Positions 16,140 to 25,342 of a stretch of 34,836 nt of DNA are shown here, piece by piece. The notes below the pieces were generated by a model, which was not told the origin of the DNA, searched no databases, and was given only the letters and a program-made list of their open reading frames with translations. The position numbers and the translations under genes were made by a program. The stretch comes from Candidatus Azobacteroides sp. Lineage in GTDB: Bacteria; Bacteroidota; Bacteroidia; Bacteroidales; WRGA01. Positions within the stretch are counted from its first letter, which is position 1, and each line of letters starts with the position of its first letter. The DNA lies in the NCBI GenBank assembly GCA_021201815.1, contig JAJQEC010000123.1, positions 1 to 34,836 of the forward strand. The letters run 5' to 3'.

Positions 16140-19100
16140 TTATTTTCTGATAATCTTTCCGACTTCTTTCCCATAATCTGTTTGAAGGGAATAAAAATAA
16201 ATTCCTGCAACAAGAGAAGATGCATTCCATTGAATACTATAATTGCCTGCATCATATTTTCCGTTTTCCAGCATATGGATTAATTTTCCATTTACATCAT
16301 ATAAATTGATAGTTACCTGAGAATTTTTTGCAAGGGTATAATAAATTGTTGCCACATCTTCTACCGGATTCGGAGTACAGAAAGACCGAGCTGTTTTAGT
16401 TTCAGAAGGTAAAGATAAAGAAGATACCAAATCCTCATCCGGAGCATCTTTTGGCATCCAATCAGCAGTAAAACTTGGGTCCGTATCTTTCTTGAAAATA
16501 TTTTCCACCGTATATGCTGCAGCTTCCGCTTCTGAAATTACGGTCCCTTCATTTGTACGCTGAGCCAACCGTTCAGGTGTAGCTCCCTCTCCGGTACAAC
16601 CATATTCTACAAATACAGGATTTAATCCGCCATTCATGGTAGTCCATCCCTTTTCATTTAGGGTTGCCGGTGTGGCGCAACGGATAAAAGCGGCTTTAGG
16701 CTGGCTTTGCCATGGGCGTCCATAATGGAAATAATCAAAATTCTTTCCATCGAAATCAATGTAATCCGTAGACGGAGAAGTCAGGTTACAGTCCAGGAAG
16801 ACCATACCGAACTTAGTGGAAGCCTGAGTAGCAGGAGCAGTAATCACACTACCGTTCCGGTTAACATAGGTAGTACACTGGTCGAATACAACAGTTTGAC
16901 GCCCGAAGATAAAGTCTACATTTCCTTCGATATAACAATTCTTGAAATAAGCACGTCCTACACTATTTCCAAGATAAGTATCCTGATATCCTACAATACG
17001 ACAATTATAAAAACTTTGCCGGTCTCCTTGTGTCTTAAGAGCAACGGCCTGTGTATCATTCATCCCACTCTGCTTCACTTCTTCACTATTTACAAAAGTA
17101 TTGGCAATAGTCAGATTAACTGCCATAAAATCATCTGCTATAATAGCCATGGTCTGGCTGTTACTTGTTCCCCAGGTGGTACCATCCCCTTTATCCTGTC
17201 CTGCATACGTATCATGAGTAATAATAGTTGTTTCCGCATTTTCACCGATCAGGTATACATTTACCTTTCCGCTTTCCAAGGTAGGACGTTCATAATATTC
17301 ACCTGCTTTTACACGGATAATCCATCTTCCCGTATAGCTTACAGGTACATCCGCAAATGCATCCGAAATGCTGGTATAATCTCCGCTTCCGTTTATATCT
17401 ACAATTTTGGTTACATCCGGTTGTGTAGCCAATGTAGTAACCGCTAATTCCGTACCGTAAGCCGTTCCGGTTGAATTTGTTGCATATGCACGGACATAAT
17501 AAGTAGTTTCAGGCGTTAACCCGCTGATAGCAGCCTGAAAAGTACCCAGTCCACTACCGGCTACTTCTTTATTGTCATCGATGGTAGGATTGGAATTTAC
17601 TCCCCATACCACACCACGCTCCGTTACATCCGTTCCGCCCCACGCAGTTACATTCCCGGAAACGGTCATTGATGTATTCAGTACATTGGAGCTGCCGGTA
17701 GTGGAAACAGTCGGTACTACTAAAGATGCTAAAGTAGTAAATGAAATCTGATCTCCATAAGCCGTTCCGGCTGTATTTGTCGCATAAGCGCGGGCATAGT
17801 AAACAGTACCGGCAGAAAGTCCGGATAAAGTAGATTCAAATATGCCTGCACCTGCTCCGTCAATGCTTTTTGCATCGTCAATAGTCGGATTCTGTGTAGT
17901 ACTCCATACCATTCCTCTTGCTGTAATAGCAGCTCCTCCGTCATTCAGCACAGTACCTCCTGCCAATGCTGTAGTAGTTGAAATGTAAGACGCAGCAGAA
18001 ACAGTACTTATTTCCGGCAGGTCCACTGTAGCTCCAAAAGTAGTTCCTGAAATTACAACATCCCGTATGTTCAGTAATTTCCATGTTCCTCCACCAGGAA
18101 GATAAGGATAAACACGTACATAAAAGACTTCATCGGAAGTAATTTCTTCATTAAGCGTAAAATCCCATTTTTCCAATTCATTGTGGGGAATAAGAGTACC
18201 CGCTTTCAATTCTGTTCTGGCAGAGAAATCAGCATTCTTAGAATAATAAACAGCCGCCTCCATCTTATCTGTGGAAAAAGCACTTAATCTCATTGAAACA
18301 GTAGTAATAGTAAAAGTTGCACCGGTCTTCGGAGAAACTTCATACTGTACATACATATCTTTCTCCGGCACATTACTATTTTCCCAGTTACAGGATGTTG
18401 AACTCGGAGGTCCGGCTGATCCGCCCGGCAGACTTTCTCCTTCGAAGGTTGCGACACTGGTAGTATAATCATATACCTGCATTCCACTGCCAAATGACAT
18501 ATCTTCAGCAAGCAAACCGCCACTGATTGTTGGTTTTACATCATTTTTGAAAGCCCATTTGACAGAAGCTTCTACAGCAGTGGCAATAGTTGTCCCCGAA
18601 AAAGTCACGTTTTTTACACAAATGTATTTTCCTGTTGTATTCTCATCCCTGTAATAAGGATAGATACGAAAATAAATCCGTTGCCCGGCTTCTATGGTTT
18701 CATCAATGGCAAGTGAGGCAATTTCTATTCCTCCTTCAGGATCAGTATCCCGTACCAAGCTTTCATCTTCTTTGTATGCGATTTTAGTCCGTCGGGCAAA
18801 GGAAGGATCTGTTGAATAATAAAAATTTGCCCGCATATGTGTTCCTCCCATACCATATACGCCAAAGGAAAGAAAATCAGCTGTAAATATGTTTCCTGCT
18901 TTAGCTGTTACGGAATATTCTATGTAAATATCGGGATCTTCTACCGTATTCCAGATAGTACTACCACCGGTTATTAACTGGTAAACAACAAATTCTTTTC
19001 CGGATTCGGCATTATATTTATTTACAGATATTCCGGATAGTTTTATTTCCGGTTCCTCTAATTGTCCGCTAAGGGTAGCAGCAGTTTGTGTCGACGAAGT

Positions 19101-19190
19101 GAGTGGCCACACGACCGAAGCAGGGTCTTGTGCTTTCATTTGCAACCCAATCACTAGAAAAAGTGAAAAGAAGGTGAATAGTTTTCTCAT
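16140..19190 (-). CDS. Secreted multidomain pectinesterase with T9SS sorting domain
   Basis: This 1016-aa enzyme should remove methyl esters from pectin (family CE8). In order: signal peptide (1-20, cut after QMKA); two related beta-sandwich modules (about 24-205 and 206-385), each with an IYPY/VYPY and SGTT pair; two fibronectin III-like repeats (about 390-488 and 489-587), each with an AYATN-GTAYG strand; the pectinesterase beta-helix (about 590-910); and a T9SS type A sorting domain (about 935-1016), beginning TPNPVEDV and ending GKIIRK. Catalytic motifs are GYQDTYL (Asp737), NVDFIFG (Asp759) and YGRPWQ. The 22-residue Asp-Asp spacing is one more than in plant enzymes. The tail means export through the outer membrane by T9SS and attachment or release outside. 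It is a single-gene unit with its own terminator. No pectate lyase or SusCD pair is next to it. Confidence 0.92.
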   Translation of the reverse strand: MRKLFTFFSLFLVIGLQMKAQDPASVVWPLTSSTQTAATLSGQLEEPEIKLSGISVNKYNAESGKEFVVYQLITGGSTIWNTVEDPDIYIEYSVTAKAGNIFTADFLSFGVYGMGGTHMRANFYYSTDPSFARRTKIAYKEDESLVRDTDPEGGIEIASLAIDETIEAGQRIYFRIYPYYRDENTTGKYICVKNVTFSGTTIATAVEASVKWAFKNDVKPTISGGLLAEDMSFGSGMQVYDYTTSVATFEGESLPGGSAGPPSSTSCNWENSNVPEKDMYVQYEVSPKTGATFTITTVSMRLSAFSTDKMEAAVYYSKNADFSARTELKAGTLIPHNELEKWDFTLNEEITSDEVFYVRVYPYLPGGGTWKLLNIRDVVISGTTFGATVDLPEISTVSAASYISTTTALAGGTVLNDGGAAITARGMVWSTTQNPTIDDAKSIDGAGAGIFESTLSGLSAGTVYYARAYATNTAGTAYGDQISFTTLASLVVPTVSTTGSSNVLNTSMTVSGNVTAWGGTDVTERGVVWGVNSNPTIDDNKEVAGSGLGTFQAAISGLTPETTYYVRAYATNSTGTAYGTELAVTTLATQPDVTKIVDINGSGDYTSISDAFADVPVSYTGRWIIRVKAGEYYERPTLESGKVNVYLIGENAETTIITHDTYAGQDKGDGTTWGTSNSQTMAIIADDFMAVNLTIANTFVNSEEVKQSGMNDTQAVALKTQGDRQSFYNCRIVGYQDTYLGNSVGRAYFKNCYIEGNVDFIFGRQTVVFDQCTTYVNRNGSVITAPATQASTKFGMVFLDCNLTSPSTDYIDFDGKNFDYFHYGRPWQSQPKAAFIRCATPATLNEKGWTTMNGGLNPVFVEYGCTGEGATPERLAQRTNEGTVISEAEAAAYTVENIFKKDTDPSFTADWMPKDAPDEDLVSSLSLPSETKTARSFCTPNPVEDVATIYYTLAKNSQVTINLYDVNGKLIHMLENGKYDAGNYSIQWNASSLVAGIYFYSLQTDYGKEVGKIIRK
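17430..18020 (-). repeat. Tandem duplication encoding two fibronectin III-like repeats
   Basis: Two adjacent units of about 295 bases (18020-17726 and 17725-17430) encode similar repeats of about 98 residues. The closing strands (AYATNTAGTAYG and AYATNSTGTAYG) are nearly identical. The nucleotide similarity is visible but imperfect, so this is an old protein-domain duplication. Confidence 0.65.
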
Positions 19191-19581
19191 AAATTTTCCT
19201 TTTAATGAATGAATAAAATTAGATTTAATACAAAATGTTTTCCTTATCTTTAACCGGAAGAATATATTTAACTTCCCTGTTTTAGCCTGTTTCTTTATAA
19301 ATAATTGTCTGTTGCAATGATAAAGTATATTTTAATTTTTTATGTGGATAAATTATCGTTAAGGGGAGACTTTTTGTTACAAGAAAAAATATTCTACCTT
19401 CATTTTTTATCTCCTTCTTAACGGCTAAAAAAGGGAAGTTAAAAAAATCAATATGACAAAAGTCTACCTACCTTTTGATTCTAAAGAGATTGCTATTTGT
19501 CCTTTTATTTATTTTTTTGCACGCTCCTTCTTTTTTTGTGCAAAAAAATAATAAAAACCTGTGGGGGAATTGTTTTATTAT
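19191..19581. other. Divergent gap between pectinesterase and rseC
   Basis: No gene is visible. The gap holds a stem-loop at 19357-19423 and, near its right end, an AT-rich tract before the rseC promoter. An open frame reaching upstream of rseC from 19497 is excluded as coding because the promoter lies inside it. I could not identify the pectinesterase promoter. Confidence 0.5.
19357..19423. repeat. Stem-loop between divergent genes
   Basis: CGTTAAGGGGAGA (19357-19369) pairs with TCTCCTTCTTAACG (19410-19423) over 12 bp with a small internal loop. The 40-base loop is AT-rich. No T run follows. Its role is unknown. Confidence 0.5.
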
Positions 19582-19589
19582 TATATTTG
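19582..19589 (+). promoter_or_regulatory. -7 element for the rseC-rnf operon
   Basis: TATATTTG is an exact TAnnTTTG match 30 bases before the chosen rseC ATG. It decides the start: transcription would begin near 19595, after an upstream in-frame ATG at 19497. Confidence 0.6.
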
Positions 19590-19619
19590 CACCCGAAATT
19601 GCAATCTCGACATTACAAA

Positions 19620-20063
19620 ATGAACTCTAAAATAGAACATCCGGGTGTCATTCAAGCCATATATCCTGACATGATAGTGGTAAAGATAGAACAGGTATCT
19701 GCCTGTGCGGGTTGTCATGCACAAAATGCATGTTCCGTAGCCGATAAAACCGATAAGCTTATTGAAGTTCCTGCATCGGGAAAAGATTTTTCTGTCAATG
19801 ATACCGTGTGCGTTACCGGAGAAAGCTCGATGGGCCTTCTGGCTGTATGGTATGCATTCGGATTACCTCTAATCCTATTATTTTCCATTCTGTTTTTCAC
19901 TAAAAACCGTATAAACGAAACTTACCAGATATTGTTATTATTAGGTATAATGGTAGTTTATTACCTGATCCTGTATCTATTTAGAGAAAAAATGAAAAAC
20001 CGGTTTGTTTTCCATTTAAAAAAGACAACAGAAAAAACGAATAATTTACCTGAAGAGATATGA
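19620..20063 (+). CDS. rseC: RseC/MucC-like redox regulator of the Rnf cluster
   Basis: This 147-aa membrane protein of the SoxR-reducing/RseC family commonly precedes rnf genes in Bacteroidota. The N-terminal soluble part carries Cys29, Cys32 and Cys38 (CAGCHAQNAC), a likely metal or redox site. Two membrane helices follow (about 74-92 and 98-115), then a basic tail. I start at ATG 19620. A longer frame from 19497 would add 41 residues, but the promoter is inside that extension and relatives begin at the IEHPGVIQ segment. The stop overlaps the rnfB start by four bases (ATGA). A direct role in assembling or reducing Rnf is inferred from context. Confidence 0.88.
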   Translation: MNSKIEHPGVIQAIYPDMIVVKIEQVSACAGCHAQNACSVADKTDKLIEVPASGKDFSVNDTVCVTGESSMGLLAVWYAFGLPLILLFSILFFTKNRINETYQILLLLGIMVVYYLILYLFREKMKNRFVFHLKKTTEKTNNLPEEI

Positions 20064-20920
20064 ATCTGATTCTATTGGCTGTGATATCCTTAAGTGCTAT
20101 CGGTGCGATAGCTGCTCTTATTTTATACTTTGCTTCCCGGAAGTTTAAAGTATATGAAGACCCGAACATCGCCCTGGTGGAAGGAATCTTGCCGGCTGCG
20201 AACTGCGGCGGGTGTGGTTTTCCGGGCTGTAAGGGATTTGCAGAAGCATGTGTAAATGCCAATTTCCTGGATGGCATTTCCTGTCCTGTCGGAGGTGCGG
20301 AAGTAATGACTAAAATTGCGTCTGTCCTTGGAAGAACGGTAGAAGTTACAACTCCTATGATTGCGGTAGTTCGGTGCAATGGTTCCTGTGAAAACCGGCC
20401 AAGAACAAATATCTACGATGGTGCAACCTCCTGTGCGGTAGCTTCGGCTTTATATGGAGGTGATACCGGGTGTTCATACGGATGTTTCGGTTTCGGAGAT
20501 TGTGTAGCTTCCTGTCTTTTTAATGCCATCCGGATTAATCCTGAAACGATGTTACCTGAAGTATCGGAAGATGCCTGTACGGCTTGTGGTGCATGTGTAA
20601 AAGCCTGTCCAAGAAATATAATAGAATTAAGGAAAAAAGGTCCGAAATCGAGACGGGTATATGTTTCCTGTATTAATAAGGATAAAGGTGCGGTAGCAAG
20701 AAAAGCCTGTAAAGTAGCTTGTATTGCCTGCCGGAAATGTGAAAAAATTTGTCCGTTCGAAGCCATTACGGTTGAAAATAACCTGGCATATATTGACTAC
20801 AATAAATGCAAATTATGCAGGAAATGTGTTCCGGAATGTCCTACAAATGCTATCCATGAACTAAATTTTCCGCCCAGAAAGGAAAAAATAGAAGTCACAG
20901 AAGGAAATGTGGCTTCCTGA
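20060..20920 (+). CDS. rnfB: Rnf complex ferredoxin-oxidising subunit RnfB
   Basis: RnfB takes electrons from ferredoxin and passes them to the Rnf complex. The 286-aa protein has one N-terminal membrane helix (1-25) and then many iron-sulfur sites. The Rnf-type cluster is at Cys49, Cys52, Cys57 and Cys75 (CGGCGFPGC motif). A central set spans Cys106 to Cys152, including GCSYGCFGFGDC. Ferredoxin-like clusters begin at Cys173, Cys224 and Cys250. This is the long, cluster-rich RnfB found in anaerobes. It is the second gene of the operon, overlapping rseC by four bases and followed by rnfC after 66 bases. Confidence 0.95.
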   Translation: MNLILLAVISLSAIGAIAALILYFASRKFKVYEDPNIALVEGILPAANCGGCGFPGCKGFAEACVNANFLDGISCPVGGAEVMTKIASVLGRTVEVTTPMIAVVRCNGSCENRPRTNIYDGATSCAVASALYGGDTGCSYGCFGFGDCVASCLFNAIRINPETMLPEVSEDACTACGACVKACPRNIIELRKKGPKSRRVYVSCINKDKGAVARKACKVACIACRKCEKICPFEAITVENNLAYIDYNKCKLCRKCVPECPTNAIHELNFPPRKEKIEVTEGNVAS

Positions 20921-20986
20921 AACCCACCTTCATCAAATGAGAACGATTTATAACAAACATAACGTTTTGAAAAGCACAATACATAT

Positions 20987-22315
20987 ATGTTGAGAACATT
21001 CAGAATCGGTGGTATCCATCCTCCGGAAAACAAACTCTCCGCAGGAAAAAAGATTAAAGCCCTTCCTTTACCGGAACAGGTAATTATCCCGGTAGGACAG
21101 CATATAGGCGCACCTGCTAAAGTAATTGTAGCAAAAGGAGATACCGTAAAAACCGGAACACTTATTGCAGAAGCAAACGGATTTATTTCAGCAAATATCC
21201 ATTCCTCTGTTTCCGGTACGGTCATAAAAATAGATGATATAACTGATGCCAGCGGATATAAACGGCCAGCTATATTTATCAAAGTAGAAGGAGATGAATG
21301 GGAAGAAGGAATAGATACTTCCGACGTTTTAATAGAAAATACAGATGCTTCTTCTGAAGATATAATTCAGCAAATTAAAAATGCCGGAATAGTAGGGCTG
21401 GGGGGAGCAACATTTCCGACACAAGTAAAGCTCTCTCCTCCTCCGGGAAAAACAGCAGAAATATTAATTATCAACGGAGTAGAATGTGAACCTTATCTGA
21501 CTTCCGACCATGCCCTTATGTTGGAAAAAGGAAAGGAAATTATGATTGGAATCCGGTTATTACAAAAGGCGCTGAATGTAAAACGGGCTGTTATCGGAAT
21601 TGAAAACAACAAGGAAGATGCCATTACTCATTTGACTGAACTGGCTATTCATTATCCGGGAATAGAAGTTTGTTCCTTAAAGGTACAATACCCACAAGGA
21701 GGCGAGAAACAATTAGTAGATGCTATCCTGAAAAAGCAGATCCCAAGCGGAGCCCTTCCTATTGAAGTTGGCGCTGTAGTACAGAATATAGGTACGGTAT
21801 TCGCAGTATATGAAGCCGTACAGAAAAATAAACCGCTGATCGAACGTGTGGTAACAGTAACCGGAAAAGGAGTCAAAGACCCGGCAAATTACCTTGTCCG
21901 TATCGGTACTTCCATGAATATATTGATCGAAGCTTCCGGAGGTCTTCCGGAAAATACGGCAAAAATTGTAGGTGGAGGACCGATGATGGGGAAAGCATTA
22001 GTTAGTCCGGATATCCCGGTTACAAAAGGTTCTTCTGGTATATTGATTCTTCCTAAAAAAGAAACGGAAAGGAGACCGGTATATAACTGTATCCGTTGTG
22101 GAAAATGTGTCTCCATCTGCCCGATGGCATTGGAACCCTATTTGTTGATGACGCTTTCCGAACTATGTTTGTTGGAAAAAGCAGAAGAAAACGCGATCAT
22201 GGATTGTATTGAATGTGGTTCCTGTACATATACCTGTCCGGCAAACAGGCCCTTACTGGATTATATCCGGCTGGGAAAAGGAAAAACAGGAGCAATAATA
22301 CGTTCCCGGAAATAA
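20987..22315 (+). CDS. rnfC: Rnf complex NADH-binding subunit RnfC
   Basis: RnfC carries the NAD+ site and FMN and links to the membrane arm. The 442-aa protein starts MLRTFRIGGIHPPE and has the NADH/FMN-binding segments GLGGATFPTQVKL (137-149) and INGVECEPYLTSDHA (162-176). A barrel-sandwich region follows (about 30-80 is the N-terminal one), and two 4Fe-4S motifs lie near the C terminus: CIRCGKCVSICP, then CIECGSCTYTCP. Length matches short RnfC proteins without the long E. coli C-terminal tail. It is 36 bases from rnfD. Confidence 0.95.
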   Translation: MLRTFRIGGIHPPENKLSAGKKIKALPLPEQVIIPVGQHIGAPAKVIVAKGDTVKTGTLIAEANGFISANIHSSVSGTVIKIDDITDASGYKRPAIFIKVEGDEWEEGIDTSDVLIENTDASSEDIIQQIKNAGIVGLGGATFPTQVKLSPPPGKTAEILIINGVECEPYLTSDHALMLEKGKEIMIGIRLLQKALNVKRAVIGIENNKEDAITHLTELAIHYPGIEVCSLKVQYPQGGEKQLVDAILKKQIPSGALPIEVGAVVQNIGTVFAVYEAVQKNKPLIERVVTVTGKGVKDPANYLVRIGTSMNILIEASGGLPENTAKIVGGGPMMGKALVSPDIPVTKGSSGILILPKKETERRPVYNCIRCGKCVSICPMALEPYLLMTLSELCLLEKAEENAIMDCIECGSCTYTCPANRPLLDYIRLGKGKTGAIIRSRK

Positions 22316-22351
22316 AATAGTAATATTTATTAGCATAGAATTAAGATATTT

Positions 22352-23332
22352 ATGAACAATAAACTGCTTGTTTCACCTTCTCCCCACATTCACGGAGGTG
22401 ATTCCATTTCCAAAAAGATGTACGGTGTCCTGATCGCCCTGATACCGGCCTTCCTTGTTTCTCTGTATTATTTTGGAATAGGAGCGCTGCTCATTACACT
22501 GGCTTCCGTCGGCTTCTGTGTGATATTCGAATACCTGATCCAGAAATACCTGATGAAAGGAAAACCTACCATCTGGGATGGTTCTGCGATTATTACAGGA
22601 GTACTGCTTGCTTTTAATCTCCCTTCTAATCTTCCAGTATGGATTGTGGCCATCGGAGCCCTTGTGTCCATCGGTGTCGGGAAAATGACTTTCGGAGGTT
22701 TAGGAAACAATATATTCAATCCGGCTTTAGTAGGAAGGGTTTTCCTGTTGATATCCTTTCCCGCACAGATGACCGTCTGGCCAAAGCCAATTACAACACG
22801 TTGGACTTTTTTTCCTGCTGTTCCGGCAGACCAGATAGATGCACTTACCGGAGCAACCCCCCTTTCCATGATTAAAAACCATTTCGGAAAAGTGCCTGAT
22901 TATATGGATATGCTTCTTGGAAATATGGGAGGAAGTTTCGGAGAAGTAGGTGCCATTGCACTCATCTTGGGATTCATATACTTATTATACAAAAAAATTA
23001 TTGTCTGGCATATTCCGGTAGTTACGGTATTGACAGTTGTTATATTTACGGGCATCATGCATCTGGTAAATCCGGATACATATGCCGCTCCATTAGTTCA
23101 TGTTCTTTCCGGAGGATTGTTATTGGGAGCAATTTTCATGGCAACTGATTATGTGACTTCTCCGATGACAAAAAAAGGAATGGTGGTTTACGCAACAGGT
23201 ATCGGGGTGATTACTTCGGTTATTCGTCTTTTCGGAGCCTATCCGGAAGGCGTATCTTTTGCCATTCTTATAATGAATGCTTTGACCCCACTTATAAACA
23301 CATATTTCAAACCTAAAAGATTCGGGAGGTGA
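22352..23332 (+). CDS. rnfD: Rnf complex membrane subunit RnfD
   Basis: RnfD is an NqrB-like integral membrane subunit carrying covalent FMN. The 326-aa protein has about nine hydrophobic helices and the flavinylation motif LTGATPLSM, with Thr168 the expected FMN attachment residue. The conserved GGLGNNIFNPALVGRVFLL segment and the C-terminal YPEGVSFAILIMNALTPLI are present. Only three bases separate its stop from rnfG, so the two are tightly coupled. Flavinylation needs ApbE, which is not in the window. Confidence 0.95.
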   Translation: MNNKLLVSPSPHIHGGDSISKKMYGVLIALIPAFLVSLYYFGIGALLITLASVGFCVIFEYLIQKYLMKGKPTIWDGSAIITGVLLAFNLPSNLPVWIVAIGALVSIGVGKMTFGGLGNNIFNPALVGRVFLLISFPAQMTVWPKPITTRWTFFPAVPADQIDALTGATPLSMIKNHFGKVPDYMDMLLGNMGGSFGEVGAIALILGFIYLLYKKIIVWHIPVVTVLTVVIFTGIMHLVNPDTYAAPLVHVLSGGLLLGAIFMATDYVTSPMTKKGMVVYATGIGVITSVIRLFGAYPEGVSFAILIMNALTPLINTYFKPKRFGR

Positions 23333-23335
23333 AAA

Positions 23336-24001
23336 ATGGATAAATTAAGTTCTTCATTAAAAAATATGTTTTTATCGCTAACCCTTATTTGTATTATTGC
23401 AAGTGGTGTTCTGGGAGCAATGAATAACGCAACGAAAGACGCCATTGCTGCTTCGCAGAAAGCCAAACTGGAAAATGCCATCAAAGAAGTAATTCCGGGA
23501 TTTGATAATGACCCGGGCACTGAGGCGTATGAAAAAGATATAAACGGTACTATATTCAGGATTTATCCGGCAAAGAAAAATGGTCAGGCTATAGGAGCTG
23601 CAGTGGAAGCAGTCAGCATGAATGGGTTCAGTGGTGAAATCCGGATTATCGTAGGATTGGATGAAAAAGGGAAAATCCTTAATTATGCTGTCTTGCAGCA
23701 TGCGGAAACCCCGGGACTAGGTTCTAAAATGGATCCCTGGTTCAAAACCGATAAAAACAATCAGAATATTATTGGAAAAGATCTATCCAAAGGCAATCTG
23801 AAAGTAACTAAAGACGGAGGAGAAGTAGATGCCATTACAGCTTCGACCATTACTTCCAGGGCTTTTCTGGAAGCAGTCAATAATGCTTATGCCGCTTTTT
23901 TAGGAAATACGGATGGTATTTCTTCAGCAACTAACCAAACTGACGGAAATTCTGCAGCTACCGAACAAACTGACGGATATTCAGGAGCTACGCAACATTA
24001 A
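23336..24001 (+). CDS. rnfG: Rnf complex flavoprotein subunit RnfG
   Basis: RnfG is anchored by an N-terminal helix (about 10-28) with its FMN-binding domain facing the periplasm. The FMN site is DAITAST (165-171), a variant of the usual SGAT, with Thr171 the candidate acceptor. The GFSGEI and HAETPGLG segments (97-102 and 122-129) fit the family. The 221-aa protein ends in an unusual tail of three 10-residue repeats, TDGxSxATxQ (192-221), directly before the stop codon. The tail follows the normal family end and is not part of the FMN domain. Confidence 0.93.
   Translation: MDKLSSSLKNMFLSLTLICIIASGVLGAMNNATKDAIAASQKAKLENAIKEVIPGFDNDPGTEAYEKDINGTIFRIYPAKKNGQAIGAAVEAVSMNGFSGEIRIIVGLDEKGKILNYAVLQHAETPGLGSKMDPWFKTDKNNQNIIGKDLSKGNLKVTKDGGEVDAITASTITSRAFLEAVNNAYAAFLGNTDGISSATNQTDGNSAATEQTDGYSGATQH
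23909..23998 (+). repeat. Three tandem 30-bp repeats at the end of rnfG
   Basis: Three units (23909-23938, 23939-23968, 23969-23998) each encode ten residues of the form TDGxSxATxQ. The array ends exactly at the stop codon. In-frame unit length means copy number changes would leave the FMN domain intact. Confidence 0.75.
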
Positions 24002-24013
24002 AAACAGAAAACG

Positions 24014-24610
24014 ATGAAAAATAATAATGTAAAAATCTTATTAAACGGAATTATTAGAGAAAATCCGATTTTTGTTCTGTTACTTGGAATGTGCCCTGCA
24101 CTGGGTACAACGTCTTCCGCATTAAATGGACTGGCCATGGGACTGGCTACTACCTTTGTTCTGATTTGTTCAAATATGGTTGTTGCATCCCTGAAAAGAT
24201 TTATACCGGATCAGGTACGTATTCCTGGCTTTATTGTTATCATCGCTACTTTTGTAACACTGGTACAAATGAGCATGGAAGCTTATCTTCCGGCGTTATA
24301 CGACAGCCTGGGGTTATTTATTCCATTAATTGTGGTAAATTGCATTGTTCTTGGAAGAGCGGAGTCGTTTGCAACAAAAAATAGAATTACTCCTTCTCTT
24401 TTCGATGGGTTAGGTATCGGTTTCGGATTTACGCTGGGCTTAACTCTTCTCGGTGCTGTAAGGGAGCTCTTAGGTACCGGAAAGTTATTTGAGATTACCT
24501 TATTTCCCGAGGAATTCGGCTCCCTGATTTTTGTGTTGGCTCCGGGAGCTTTTATTGCCCTTGGCTACTTAATCGTTATCGTCAATAAGATAACAGAAAA
24601 AAAATCCTGA
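24014..24610 (+). CDS. rnfE: Rnf complex membrane subunit RnfE
   Basis: RnfE is a six-helix membrane subunit related to NqrD and RnfA. The 198-aa protein starts at the ATG 12 bases after rnfG. It has ENPIFVLLLGMCPALGTT near the start, IVVNCIVLGRAESFA near the middle, and GFTLGLTLLGAVRELLGTG, all hallmarks. The Cys in each half (MCPALG and VNCIVLG) fits the intramembrane iron-sulfur site formed with RnfA. Confidence 0.95.
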   Translation: MKNNNVKILLNGIIRENPIFVLLLGMCPALGTTSSALNGLAMGLATTFVLICSNMVVASLKRFIPDQVRIPGFIVIIATFVTLVQMSMEAYLPALYDSLGLFIPLIVVNCIVLGRAESFATKNRITPSLFDGLGIGFGFTLGLTLLGAVRELLGTGKLFEITLFPEEFGSLIFVLAPGAFIALGYLIVIVNKITEKKS

Positions 24611-24638
24611 TAATTAATAACTCAAAAATTGTACTCTA

Positions 24639-25211
24639 ATGGAATATGCATTGATTTTTGTCGCTGCTGTTTTTGTTAACAATATTATTCTGGCTCAATT
24701 TCTTGGCATCTGTCCATTTCTGGGAGTATCCAAGAAGATAGAAACTGCTGTTGGAATGTCTGTGGCTGTAGCATTTGTGATGACAATTGCTACGCTTGTT
24801 ACCTATCTTATCCAGCATTCTGTCCTGAATGCTTTCGGATTGCAATATTTACAAACTGTCACCTTTATTCTGGTAATTGCTTCATTGGTACAAATGGTGG
24901 AAATTGTTTTAAAGAAGGTTTCTCCGGGTTTGTATCAGGCATTAGGAGTCTTTCTTCCCCTCATTACAACAAACTGTGCTATTCTGGGAGTAGCCATTAT
25001 TGTTATCCAGAAAAATTTTGTCATGGCGACTTCGCTCGTATATGCTGTTTCTACGGCTGTTGGATTCGGACTTGCATTAGTTATTTTTTCAGGCATCCGG
25101 GAACAACTAAGTCTGACAAAATTACCCCGGAGCATGCAGGGAACCCCTGTAGCTTTAGTAGTAGCCGGAATACTGGCCATGGCATTTATGGGATTTTCAG
25201 GAATCGTTTAA
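24639..25211 (+). CDS. rnfA: Rnf complex membrane subunit RnfA
   Basis: RnfA pairs with RnfE, as a six-helix subunit of opposite topology. The 190-aa protein has VNNIILAQFLGICPFLGVS near the start, PLITTNCAILGVAI near the middle, and GFGLALVIFSGIREQL. The two conserved Cys (ICPFLG and NCAILG) match those of RnfE for the shared cluster. It is the last gene of the operon, 28 bases after rnfE. Downstream only a weak AGGG/CCCT hairpin is visible, so no terminator is called. Confidence 0.95.
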   Translation: MEYALIFVAAVFVNNIILAQFLGICPFLGVSKKIETAVGMSVAVAFVMTIATLVTYLIQHSVLNAFGLQYLQTVTFILVIASLVQMVEIVLKKVSPGLYQALGVFLPLITTNCAILGVAIIVIQKNFVMATSLVYAVSTAVGFGLALVIFSGIREQLSLTKLPRSMQGTPVALVVAGILAMAFMGFSGIV

Positions 25212-25342
25212 AAGCAGTAAAGGGACAGACAAGCCTACCCTACTTCTTCTTTTTATAAAATAAGATAAGCAGGAAAAAATAATTCTTCTATGACTATTCT
25301 TTTAAAAGTTCTCCTGGCATATCCGGAGAAAATGTATTTTAT

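Noticed and set aside
16707..17447. Long plus-strand open frame (246 codons) across the pectinesterase gene
   Set aside because: It is antisense to the conserved pectinesterase catalytic domain and has no recognisable family. It is a shadow of codon bias.
19497..19619. Upstream start extending RseC by 41 residues
   Set aside because: The promoter -7 element lies at 19582-19589 inside the extension, so transcripts would begin after it.
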